NCBI GenBank assembly: GCA_963593765.1
Contig: CAVBBU010000010.1
Location: 1 to 29,643 of the forward strand
Reading direction: 5' to 3'
DNA length: 29,643 nt
From: CAVBBU01 sp963593765
GTDB lineage: Bacteria; Bacillota; Clostridia; Lachnospirales; Lachnospiraceae
The position numbers and the translations under genes were made by a program. The notes below the pieces were generated by a model. The model did no database searches, was not told where the DNA came from, and saw nothing but the letters and a program-made list of their open reading frames with translations. Position 1 is the first letter of the stretch. Every line of letters starts with the position of its first letter. Of this stretch, positions 23,601-29,643 are shown piece by piece.

Positions 23601-23752
23601 TTAGCAGTTGGCGGACCATCATAGAACATATATGTAGGATCATCCTTACGATCCTCTATGCTCTTTTCGAAGATATGCTCGTCCTCCCAAAACTTTTCTA
23701 CCTCATGCTCTCTTTCTACGAACTTTAAATCTGTAGGAACCTTTTTGTACAT
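20621..23752 (-). CDS. ileS: Isoleucyl-tRNA synthetase
   Basis: A class I aminoacyl-tRNA synthetase charging tRNA-Ile, with an editing domain. From ATG 23752 it is 1043 aa. Motifs: HIGH at 55-58 (GKPHIGHVL), the active-site stretch GWDTHGLPVELEVEKELG, CPRCGTP and CECGHM/CPKCGKQ (candidate zinc sites), and KMSKS at 594-598. Size and the GLPVELEVE variant match the long, eukaryote-like type 2 form, known in other species for low mupirocin sensitivity, rather than the roughly 920-aa type 1. The ORF could extend to 23821, but those codons are the T-box terminator hairpin; ATG 23752 has AGAGG upstream and begins MYKKVPTDLKF as expected. Expression is under a T-box leader. glgP follows after 15 nt. 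Confidence 0.98.
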   Translation of the reverse strand: MYKKVPTDLKFVEREHEVEKFWEDEHIFEKSIEDRKDDPTYMFYDGPPTANGKPHIGHVLTRVIKDMIPRYRTMKGYKVPRKAGWDTHGLPVELEVEKELGLDGKEQIEEYGLEPFIEKCKESVWKYKGMWEDFSKKVGFWADMDDPYVTYHNDFIESEWWALKQIWDKGLLYKGFKIVPYCPRCGTPLSSHEVAQGYKDVKERSAIVRFKVKNEDAYILAWTTTPWTLPSNVGLCVNPDEEYVKVTSGDYTYYMAHALCDKVLGEGSYQVLENYKGIELEHKEYEPLYSCAKDVADKQHKNGFYVVCDSYVTLTDGTGVVHIAPAFGEDDSRVGKKYDLPFVQFVDAKGNMTSETPFAGLFVKKADPKVLEDLESRGLLFDAPKFEHSYPFCWRCDTPLIYYARESWYIKMTAVKEDLIRNNNTINWIPESIGKGRFGDWLENVQDWAVSRNRYWGTPLNIWQCECGHMHSIGSIEELKSMSDNCPDNIELHRPYIDAVTIKCPKCGKQMHRVPEVIDCWFDSGSMPFAQHHYPFENKEKFEAQYPADFISEAVDQTRGWFYSLLAISTLIFNKAPYKNVIVLGHVQDENGQKMSKSKGNAVDPMEALTEYGADAIRWYFYINSAPWLPNRFHGKAVVEGQRKFMGTLWNTYAFFVLYANIDEFDATKYMLDYNNLPVMDKWLLSKLQTVVGEVDDNLANYKIPEAARALQEYVDDMSNWYVRRCRERFWAKGMEQDKINAYMTLYTALVTISKAAAPMIPFMTEEIYQNLVRSIDKDAPESIHLCNFPTVNKEWIDKDLEANMDEALKIVVMGRAARNAANIKNRQPIGNMYVVAPKVLDKYFSDIVTEELNVKNIEFKDDVESFITYTFKPQLKTVGPKYGKHLNKIKEVLAGLDGHSAMNELKTKGYIEFDVDAEAVKLSEEDLLIDTGKSDRYISEGDNSITVVLDIQLTDELIEEGFVREIISKVQTMRKEAGYEVMDRIILSQSGNEKIAAIIKKNEAEIKTDVLANEIKYDKASGYTKDWDLNGEKTTLGVDKIS

Positions 23753-23791
23753 CTTGATACCTCTTTCATAATATATAAATAAATTATTTTC

Positions 23792-24033
23792 AAAGAAAAA
23801 GCCCTCGTTCTGTGCCTGCACAGGACGAGAGCTCTAAGCCTTCGCTAACCACCTTGCCTGCATACTAACATATGCTCTCCCTATAACGTGGGAATACGTC
23901 TTAGCTTAATCGCATAATGCTTTCAGTAAGAAGCTCAGGAGTGATATTTGCTTTGATTTGTCATATCGATCTTCCACCAACGCCGACTCTCTGTAAATCA
24001 AAATCAAGCTACTGTCTCCGTCACAGCTTTTCC
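23792..24033 (-). promoter_or_regulatory. T-box leader (isoleucine specifier) of ileS
   Basis: A tRNA-sensing riboswitch. On the RNA strand: stem I starts with GACGGAGACAGTAG, followed by AGAGAGTCGG and GTTGGTGGAAG; the specifier loop has ATC (23945-23943), an Ile codon followed by A; the T-box proper is AAGGTGGTTAGCGAAGGC (23855-23838), slightly off the AGGGTGG consensus; then comes a terminator, GCTCTCGT..ACGAGGGC (23832-23801), with CTTTTTCTTTG after it. Uncharged tRNA-Ile should stabilise the antiterminator and allow read-through into ileS and the genes behind it. Confidence 0.95.
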
Positions 24034-24039
24034 TTAGTA

Positions 24040-24068
24040 AGTATAATTATTAAAGTCTATAGTGTCAA
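24040..24068 (-). promoter_or_regulatory. Strong sigma-A-type promoter of the ileS T-box unit
   Basis: TTGACA (24068-24063), exactly 17 bp, TATACT (24045-24040). The start point would be near 24033, just before the T-box stem I. The minus 35 lies 4 bp beyond the asd stop. Confidence 0.9.
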
Positions 24069-24071
24069 TTC

Positions 24072-25157
24072 TTATTTAGCCTTAATATATCCCTGTGCTG
24101 TCAAAAGCTCGGCACATAGTACGCCGCCGCCTGCAGCGCCTCTAAGTGTATTATGAGAAAGACCTACAAACTTCCAGTCATATATAGTATCCTCTCTTAA
24201 TCTGCCTATAGATATACCCATACCGCCTTCATAGTCCACATCAAGCTTAACCTGCGGTCTGTTATCCTCCTGCATATATCTGATAAACTGCTTAGGTGCA
24301 CTAGGAAGCTCAAGCTCCTGAGGAAGTCCTTTGAAATCCTCCATAGCCTTAATTAGCTCTTCCTTAGTAGCCTTTTTCTTAAGCTTAACAAAAACTGCTG
24401 CTGTATGTCCATTAAGAACAGGAACTCTTATACACTGACAGCTAATCTTTGGAAGAGCTGCAACCTCTATGTGGTCACCCTCAATGCTACCTAAAACTCT
24501 AAGCGGTTCCTTTTCTGATTTTTCTTCCTCACCGCCTATATATGGAATAACATTTTCAACCATTTCAGGCCAGTCCTTAAAGGTCTTTCCAGCACCTGAT
24601 ATAGCCTGATATGTAGTTGCTATTACCTCGTATGGCTCATACTCCTTCCATGCTGCAAGAACCGGAGTATAGCTTTGAATAGAGCAATTAGGCTTTACAG
24701 CAACAAATCCGCTCTTTGTTCCAAGTCTCCTTCTTTGTGCTTCTATAATCTTAGCATGCTCCGGATTAATCTCAGGAATAATCATAGGAACATCCGGAGT
24801 CCAGCGGTGTGCACTGTTGTTGCTAACTACAGGAGTTTCTGTCCTCGCATAGTCCTCCTCTATCTTTTTAATTTCTTCCTTTGTCATGTCTACAGCAGAA
24901 AATACAAAGTCAACCTCTGATGCAACCTTTTCTACCTCGTTGACATTCATTACAACTAGCTTTTTTACATTCTCCGGCATAGGCGATGTCATCTTCCATC
25001 TGCCTCCTACAGCCTCCTCGTAGGTCTTTCCTGCACTTCTTGGACTTGCTGCTACGCATACCAGCTCAAACCAAGGATGATTCTCAAGCAGGCTAATAAA
25101 TCTTTGACCTACCATACCAGTTGCACCAAGTACGCCAACCTTTAATTTCTTTTCCAT
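24072..25157 (-). CDS. asd: Aspartate-semialdehyde dehydrogenase
   Basis: Converts aspartyl phosphate to aspartate semialdehyde with NADPH, the branch point to lysine, diaminopimelate, threonine, methionine and, via threonine, isoleucine. The 361-aa protein belongs to the archaeal/fungal-like subclass (LKVGVLGATGMVGQRFISLL, HPWF). It has the nucleotide loop GATGMVG at 11-17, the nucleophile C158 in VKPNCSIQ, and the R..H pair in RVPVLNGHTAAV (H251). AGGAGAG precedes ATG 25157. It has its own promoter (25229-25201) and is followed by the ileS promoter, so it looks monocistronic. An AT-rich dyad, ATATACAT/ATGTATAT (25172-25199), lies just before the ribosome site. Confidence 0.97.
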   Translation of the reverse strand: MEKKLKVGVLGATGMVGQRFISLLENHPWFELVCVAASPRSAGKTYEEAVGGRWKMTSPMPENVKKLVVMNVNEVEKVASEVDFVFSAVDMTKEEIKKIEEDYARTETPVVSNNSAHRWTPDVPMIIPEINPEHAKIIEAQRRRLGTKSGFVAVKPNCSIQSYTPVLAAWKEYEPYEVIATTYQAISGAGKTFKDWPEMVENVIPYIGGEEEKSEKEPLRVLGSIEGDHIEVAALPKISCQCIRVPVLNGHTAAVFVKLKKKATKEELIKAMEDFKGLPQELELPSAPKQFIRYMQEDNRPQVKLDVDYEGGMGISIGRLREDTIYDWKFVGLSHNTLRGAAGGGVLCAELLTAQGYIKAK

Positions 25158-25200
25158 AATTATCTCTCCTCATATACATATTTAACAAATAATGTATATA

Positions 25201-25229
25201 TTTATAGTACATATTGCACTATATGGCAA
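25201..25229 (-). promoter_or_regulatory. Promoter of asd
   Basis: TTGCCA (25229-25224), 17 bp, TATAAA (25206-25201) on the minus strand. The resulting leader is about 40 nt, too short for a lysine or SAM riboswitch. Confidence 0.65.
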
Positions 25230-25276
25230 GTAAAATTTCGCCTATAACGCACATTTGTCCGTGCTACACGCACTCA

Positions 25277-25311
25277 CCATACTGTCATGTCCTAGTATGG
25301 GGAAGCCCCAT
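25277..25311. other. Two mutually exclusive hairpins downstream of deoD
   Basis: CCATACT (25277-25283) pairs with AGTATGG (25294-25300), and ATGGGG with CCCCAT (25297-25311, AAG loop on the plus strand). They share the TATGG segment, so only one can form. On the minus strand they lie 9 nt after the deoD stop. There is no T-run, so this is not a standard intrinsic terminator. Confidence 0.5.
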
Positions 25312-25319
25312 GCCTCACA

Positions 25320-26036
25320 CTATGCAAGTGAAAGTGCAACCTTCATCATATCAGTAAAGCCCTGCTCTCTTTCCTTAGCCGTAGTTACCTCACCTGTCTT
25401 TGTAGAATCGCTTATAGTAAGTATAGCAAGTGCATTGGCATTATAAGCAGCTGCATTAGAATAAAGTGCAGCAGCCTCCATCTCTACAGCAAGTACTCCC
25501 ATATCTGACCAATCCATTCCACCGCTAATACTCTTTGGCGGTGCGTAGAACATATCCGATGAAAGAACGCTGCCTACATGATAATTTAGATTAAGCTCCT
25601 TAGATTTATTAACAGCCGCCTCTAAAAGCTTGTATGAGCATACTGGTGCATAAGTTCCATTAAGTCCAAAAAGCTTTGGATAGTTACTTGTATATGATGC
25701 ACCCTGAGCTATTACAAGATCTCTTACATGTACATAGTCCTGCATAGCTCCGGCAGTTCCTATACGAATAAGATTTTCTACTCCATAAAAATTAATAAGC
25801 TCATAGCTGTATATTCCTATAGAAGCACAGCCCATACCGGTTCCCATAACAGAAATTTCTTTACCCTCGTACTTACCTGTAAAGCCAAGTATATTTCTAA
25901 CTGTATTAAATACCTTAACATCAGTAAGAAAATTCTCTGCTATATACTTTGCTCTAAGCGGATCTCCTGGGAGCAAAATTGTTTTTGCTATTTCGCCTTC
26001 CTTTGCCTCTATGTGTGGTGTTGGTATATTACTCAT
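25320..26036 (-). CDS. deoD: Purine-nucleoside phosphorylase, DeoD type
   Basis: A hexameric phosphorylase splitting purine (deoxy)nucleosides to base and (deoxy)ribose-1-phosphate for salvage. The 238-aa product has TPHIEA (6-11), the phosphate-site LPGDPLRAKYIAE (22-34), the family signature GTGMGCASIGIYSYEL (65-80), RIGTAG (91-96), the substrate-binding EMEAAALY, and ISDS with the catalytic Asp. Length matches the trimer-of-dimers bacterial class, distinct from the PunA type. AAGGAGG lies 7 nt before ATG 26036. It starts 12 nt after the parC-type stop and is probably the last gene of the parE-parC-deoD operon. Confidence 0.97.
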   Translation of the reverse strand: MSNIPTPHIEAKEGEIAKTILLPGDPLRAKYIAENFLTDVKVFNTVRNILGFTGKYEGKEISVMGTGMGCASIGIYSYELINFYGVENLIRIGTAGAMQDYVHVRDLVIAQGASYTSNYPKLFGLNGTYAPVCSYKLLEAAVNKSKELNLNYHVGSVLSSDMFYAPPKSISGGMDWSDMGVLAVEMEAAALYSNAAAYNANALAILTISDSTKTGEVTTAKEREQGFTDMMKVALSLA

Positions 26037-26048
26037 TATAAATCCTCC

Positions 26049-28292
26049 TTATGGTCTTATTTTATTTCCCTTGCTATTAATATGTGCCTGCTTAAGTCTT
26101 CCTAGGCTAATGTCTCTTCCTCTTACATGTATCACATTTACATTACTTGTAATCGCAAGACCTACTAAAAGCTCTCCCTTTGAAAGCTTCATTCCCTTAT
26201 AGCCCTTGGTATTTTTACCAAGCACGCTTATCTCACTTATAGGGAATCTTAATACATAGCTATTATCTGATACTAAAACTGCATCTGCATTATCATCTGT
26301 AGAAAGTGCTACGCCAGATAGTTCATCGCCATCTGCTAGCTTAGTCGCTGCAACGGTTTTATTATTGGTCATGTATTCATTTCCATCTACTAGCTTAACA
26401 AGTCCTGCCTTTGTAGCAAAAAGAACCTTTGCCTCAGAAAGCTCTGCTGTAGATGTAACGCAAAGGATTTCTTCCTTAGATGAATCATAATTACTAAGAT
26501 TATCTATAGGCGTACCCTTATCCTTTGTTTTCCCTAAAGGTATATTTAAAACCTTAACCTGATGCATAACACCCTTGCTTGTAAATATACATATCTTATC
26601 TGTATTCCAAACAGGAACTACATGGGCATATTCACTTTCTATAGTCTCTGCATTTTTATCATAAAGAGTACGCTCCATTACCTTGCAGTAGCCAAACCTA
26701 TCCATAAGGAATACTACCTCTTCCTCGGCTATAGGCTCTTCCTCGTATACTGCTTCCTTGCCATCCTCTATCTTAGTTCTTCTAGGAGTTGCATATTCCT
26801 TTTTTATCTCTAAAAGATCCTCTACAAATACCTCGTCCATGCTTGATTTGCTCTTAAGTAGCTTTTGGTATTTTTTTATAGCAGCAAGCGTATCCTTATG
26901 TGACTTTAAAAGTGCATCTATCTCAAGACCAATCAGCTTAGAAAGCCTCATCTCAAGTATAGCCTGTGCCTGTCTCTCTGTAAAGTGAAGCTTTTTTGCA
27001 TCAGCTGCAAGCGACTTATCTCTTGGTCTAAAAACTAATTCCGTTATATCGCCTGCTGTAAGAGCTAGCTTTGCCTGTGCTGGCGTTTTAGATGCTCTAA
27101 GTACTGCTATAATAACGTCAATGCAATCACAGGCAACTATAAGGCCTTCCTGAATTTCCTTTTTCTCAAGCTCCTTATCAAGCATAACCTGATACTTTTT
27201 AGTTGCACACTCGTATTGAAAATCAAGATAATGCTCAAATACAGCTTTTAAATCTAAGGTCTCCGGTCTTCCGCCTGCGATAGCAAGCATATTTACACCA
27301 AAGGTATCCTCGAGCTTTGTTTTCTTATAAAGTATGTTTTTAATCTTTTCTACATCGGCATCCTTTTTAAGCTCAAGAACGATTCTAGTTCCTTCCTTAC
27401 CCGACTGATTAGATATATCAGTAACATCTGTAAGCTTTTTAGATTCTATAAGTGCTGCTACGTCCATCATAAATTTATTTATTCCAGCACCTATCATAGT
27501 ATAAGGAATTTCAGTAACAACAAGCTTATCCTTATCGCTCTTTCTTTTTCCTAGCTCTATATCTAACCTTCCGCGAAGCTTAAGCTTACCTACGCCTGTT
27601 GTATATATCATCTTAAGCTCACTCTTATTTGCTATAATTCCGCCTGTAGGAAAGTCAGGTCCCTTAATTATCTTTAAAAGCTCTGTTATAGTTATATCTC
27701 TATTTTTGATATAGGCAATGCAGGCATCACATACCTCGCCTAGGTTATGTGGCGGTATAGATGTAGACATACCAACTGCTATACCATCTGCTCCATTGAT
27801 AAGTATGTTCGGAACTCTAACCGGAAGCACTGCAGGCTCTTTTTCTGTTTCATCATAATTAGAAACAAATTCAACAGTCTTATCAAGGTCCTTTAGAAAT
27901 ACGTCCTCAGCATACTTTTGAAGCTTAGCCTCGGTATAACGCATAGCAGCGGCTCCATCGCCCTCTATAGATCCGAAATTTCCATGTCCGTCTACTAGAG
28001 GCATAGCCTTTTTAAATGCCTGACTCATAACTACAAGAGTATCATATATAGATGAGTCACCATGTGGATGATATTTACCCATGGTATCACCTACTATACG
28101 AGCCGACTTTCTATGCGGCTTATCATGGCTTAGATGCAGCTCATTCATATCATAAAGAACTCTTCTTTGAACCGGCTTAAGTCCGTCTCTGACATCCGGA
28201 ATAGCTCTTGCTGTAATAACACTCATAGAATAGTCGAGGTAGCTTTTTTGCATTTCCTCACTATATTCTGTTCTTAGTATCTTCTCTGCCAT
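26049..28292 (-). CDS. parC: Type IIA topoisomerase subunit A, ParC-like
   Basis: The DNA-cleaving subunit of topoisomerase IV or a second gyrase-like enzyme, 747 aa. The winged-helix core carries PDVRDGLKPVQRRVLYDM and the catalytic tyrosine Y119 (AAMRYTEAKL), with ADGIAVGMSTSIPPHNLGE downstream. The quinolone-region residues are S80 and D84 (HPHGDSSIYDTL), the unmutated type. The C-terminal beta-pinwheel lacks the QRRGGKG box that marks true GyrA, so ParC is the better label; in clostridia these paralogs are hard to separate without a tree. It follows the parE-type gene by 20 nt, with GGGAGTAAG upstream. A linker with an acidic stretch (about 538-548, EEEPIAEEEVV) is at the core/pinwheel junction. 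Confidence 0.92.
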   Translation of the reverse strand: MAEKILRTEYSEEMQKSYLDYSMSVITARAIPDVRDGLKPVQRRVLYDMNELHLSHDKPHRKSARIVGDTMGKYHPHGDSSIYDTLVVMSQAFKKAMPLVDGHGNFGSIEGDGAAAMRYTEAKLQKYAEDVFLKDLDKTVEFVSNYDETEKEPAVLPVRVPNILINGADGIAVGMSTSIPPHNLGEVCDACIAYIKNRDITITELLKIIKGPDFPTGGIIANKSELKMIYTTGVGKLKLRGRLDIELGKRKSDKDKLVVTEIPYTMIGAGINKFMMDVAALIESKKLTDVTDISNQSGKEGTRIVLELKKDADVEKIKNILYKKTKLEDTFGVNMLAIAGGRPETLDLKAVFEHYLDFQYECATKKYQVMLDKELEKKEIQEGLIVACDCIDVIIAVLRASKTPAQAKLALTAGDITELVFRPRDKSLAADAKKLHFTERQAQAILEMRLSKLIGLEIDALLKSHKDTLAAIKKYQKLLKSKSSMDEVFVEDLLEIKKEYATPRRTKIEDGKEAVYEEEPIAEEEVVFLMDRFGYCKVMERTLYDKNAETIESEYAHVVPVWNTDKICIFTSKGVMHQVKVLNIPLGKTKDKGTPIDNLSNYDSSKEEILCVTSTAELSEAKVLFATKAGLVKLVDGNEYMTNNKTVAATKLADGDELSGVALSTDDNADAVLVSDNSYVLRFPISEISVLGKNTKGYKGMKLSKGELLVGLAITSNVNVIHVRGRDISLGRLKQAHINSKGNKIRP

Positions 28293-28312
28293 AGCTTAAT
28301 TCTTACTCCCAT

Positions 28313-29643
28313 CTATATATCTAATGATGCTTCATTTGCATGGTCATGTATAAATTCTCTTCTAGGTCCTACATCGCTTCCCATAAGCATCTCTGTAGTT
28401 TCGCTTGCCATACGAGCATCCTCTATCTCTACACGCTTCATAAGTCTTCTTTCAGGATCTAATGTAGTCTCCCAAAGCTGCTCAGGATCCATCTCACCAA
28501 GTCCCTTATAACGCTGCAAGGTAAACTCTCCCTTATGCTCTGCCTTATACTTTTCTAATGCCTTATCATCGTATAGATATTTGCCCTCGCCCTTTTTAGG
28601 TACTACCTTATAAAGCGGCGGCATAGCTATATATACATGTCCGTCATTAATTAGCTCTGGCATAAAGCGATATAAAAATGTTAGAAGAAGTGTATCTATG
28701 TGGCTTCCGTCTACATCGGCATCGGTCATAAGAACTATCTTGTCATAGCGAAGCTTTGTTATATCGAAGTCATTGCCATAGCCCTCTGAAAAGCCGCAGC
28801 CGAATGCATTGATCATAGTTTTAATCTCTGCATTTGCAAGAACCTTGTCTATAGATGCCTTCTCGACATTAAGTATCTTACCTCTTATAGGAAGTATAGC
28901 CTGATACATACGATTACGTGCTGTTTTTGCAGAGCCGCCTGCCGAGTCTCCCTCGACTATAAATATCTCGCACTTTGAGGCATCCCTTGATTCGCAGTTT
29001 GCAAGCTTACCATTAGAGTCAAATGAAAACTTCGACTTAGTAAGCATATTTGTCTTAGCCTTCTCCTCTGCCTTTCTTATCTTAGCAGACTTTTCAGCAC
29101 AGCCTATAATAGCCTTAACTGTCTCTACATTTCTATCAAAATATCTTGTTAGCTCATCACCAACTACAGTAGTAAGTGCCTTAGTCGCATCCTGCGATGC
29201 AAGCTTAGTTTTAGTCTGTCCCTCAAATATAGGATCTGGATGCTTTATAACTACAACAGCAGTCATACCATTACGAGTATCAGGTCCTGTAAAATTAGCA
29301 TCCTTTTCCTTGAGTATGCCAAGCTCTCTTGCATAGCTGTTAATAAGCTGGGTAAACTTAGTCTTAAAACCAACTATATGCGAGCCGCCCTCCTGCGTAA
29401 AGATATTGTTGCAAAAGCCGAGGATATTTTCCTCGAAGGTGTCTACAAACTGAATCGCACACTCTACCTCTATTCCGTCTGCTTTTCCTGCAAATGTTAT
29501 TATATCGTGAATAGCTGTCTTTCCTGCATTAAGCTCTCTAACATATGCTACAAGTCCGTCCGGCTCGTGATAGCATATCTCCTCCTCCTCGCCGGCTCTC
29601 TTATTTGCATAATATATGGTAAGCTTTGGATTAAGATATGCAC
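28313..29643 (-). CDS. parE: Type IIA topoisomerase subunit B, ParE-like, N-terminus cut by window edge
   Basis: ATPase/TOPRIM partner of the ParC-like subunit. The reading frame is open to the right edge (443 residues visible); Met at 29266 is internal. The transducer region (DGLVAYVRELNAGK, GGSHIVGFKTKFTQLIN, NGMTAVVVIKHPDPIFEGQTKTKL) is followed by the TOPRIM domain: IVEGDSAGGSAKTARNR with its catalytic Glu, then MTDADVDGSHIDTLLLTF (metal-binding Asp residues), and RYKGLGEMDPEQLWETTLDP near the end. The GHKL ATP-binding domain lies outside. There is no large TOPRIM insertion, as expected of Gram-positive enzymes. Its operon position before the ParC-like gene supports a topoisomerase IV-type pair. 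Confidence 0.95.
   Translation of the reverse strand, partial: AYLNPKLTIYYANKRAGEEEEICYHEPDGLVAYVRELNAGKTAIHDIITFAGKADGIEVECAIQFVDTFEENILGFCNNIFTQEGGSHIVGFKTKFTQLINSYARELGILKEKDANFTGPDTRNGMTAVVVIKHPDPIFEGQTKTKLASQDATKALTTVVGDELTRYFDRNVETVKAIIGCAEKSAKIRKAEEKAKTNMLTKSKFSFDSNGKLANCESRDASKCEIFIVEGDSAGGSAKTARNRMYQAILPIRGKILNVEKASIDKVLANAEIKTMINAFGCGFSEGYGNDFDITKLRYDKIVLMTDADVDGSHIDTLLLTFLYRFMPELINDGHVYIAMPPLYKVVPKKGEGKYLYDDKALEKYKAEHKGEFTLQRYKGLGEMDPEQLWETTLDPERRLMKRVEIEDARMASETTEMLMGSDVGPRREFIHDHANEASLDI

Noticed and set aside
23753..23821. N-terminal extension of ileS
   Set aside because: The extra codons are the T-box terminator hairpin and T-run, and there is a better ribosome site and family-consistent start at 23752.
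25158..25206. Lysine or SAM riboswitch before asd
   Set aside because: The leader from the likely promoter is about 40 nt, far too short, and no conserved core is visible.
26049..28292. Assignment as true GyrA
   Set aside because: The QRRGGKG GyrA box is not found in the C-terminal domain, and the operon pairs it with a ParE-like subunit; a tree would settle it.
29264..29266. Met at 29266 as the start of the ParE-like gene
   Set aside because: The same frame is open upstream to the window edge and encodes conserved transducer residues, so this Met is internal.

Overview
The window looks like chromosome of a low-GC Gram-positive anaerobe, most likely a Lachnospiraceae-type clostridium; the genus cannot be fixed from the sequence. 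Supporting signs are AT-rich DNA, strong AGGAGG-type ribosome sites, a T-box leader in front of ileS, SMC-partner genes scpA/scpB, a long type-2-like IleRS, several secreted proteins with choline-binding-like cell-wall repeats, and intrinsic terminators. No rRNA, tRNA, insertion sequence or CRISPR array was seen.

Left block (1-8.6 kb, all minus strand): the N-terminal part of a family 2 glycosyltransferase; a compact intergenic mosaic of nested palindromes (425-565); scpA-scpB (chromosome segregation); a tightly overlapped trio of lipoprotein, D-Ala-D-Ala carboxypeptidase with a cell-wall repeat, and metallophosphoesterase (cell envelope); a cytidylate-kinase-like protein; and pepP-type aminopeptidase coupled to an rRNA uracil-C5 methyltransferase.

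Accessory island (8.65-12.75 kb): two secreted repeat proteins point inwards from the edges. One is short with no catalytic domain; the other carries a CAP/SCP domain. Their promoters are nearly identical and resemble extracytoplasmic-function sigma promoters. Between them lies the most unusual part: a ribbon-helix-helix antitoxin-like protein with no toxin, an array of six CAGTAAA boxes spaced 10-19-10-19-10 bp that overlaps a near-consensus promoter, a STAND/AAA-type ATPase with a C-terminal winged helix, and a HigA-like protein that also lacks its toxin. A translationally coupled pair of small unknown ORFs (42 and 97 aa) sits opposite. This is the best candidate for an undescribed system.

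Right block (13.1-29.6 kb): carA-carB run on the plus strand and meet, at a shared bidirectional terminator, a minus-strand unit ileS-glgP-LUD protein that starts from a strong promoter and an isoleucine T-box leader. Upstream of it on the same strand are asd with its own promoter and a parE(partial)-parC-deoD operon. Most of these are housekeeping genes. The notable point is that glycogen phosphorylase and a LUD-domain protein lie downstream of the isoleucine-responsive T-box with no separate promoter visible.

Start codons were reassigned for scpA, scpB, the cytidylate-kinase-like gene, pepP, glgP and ileS on ribosome-site and family-alignment grounds. One 42-aa gene (11580-11708) was added by direct translation.
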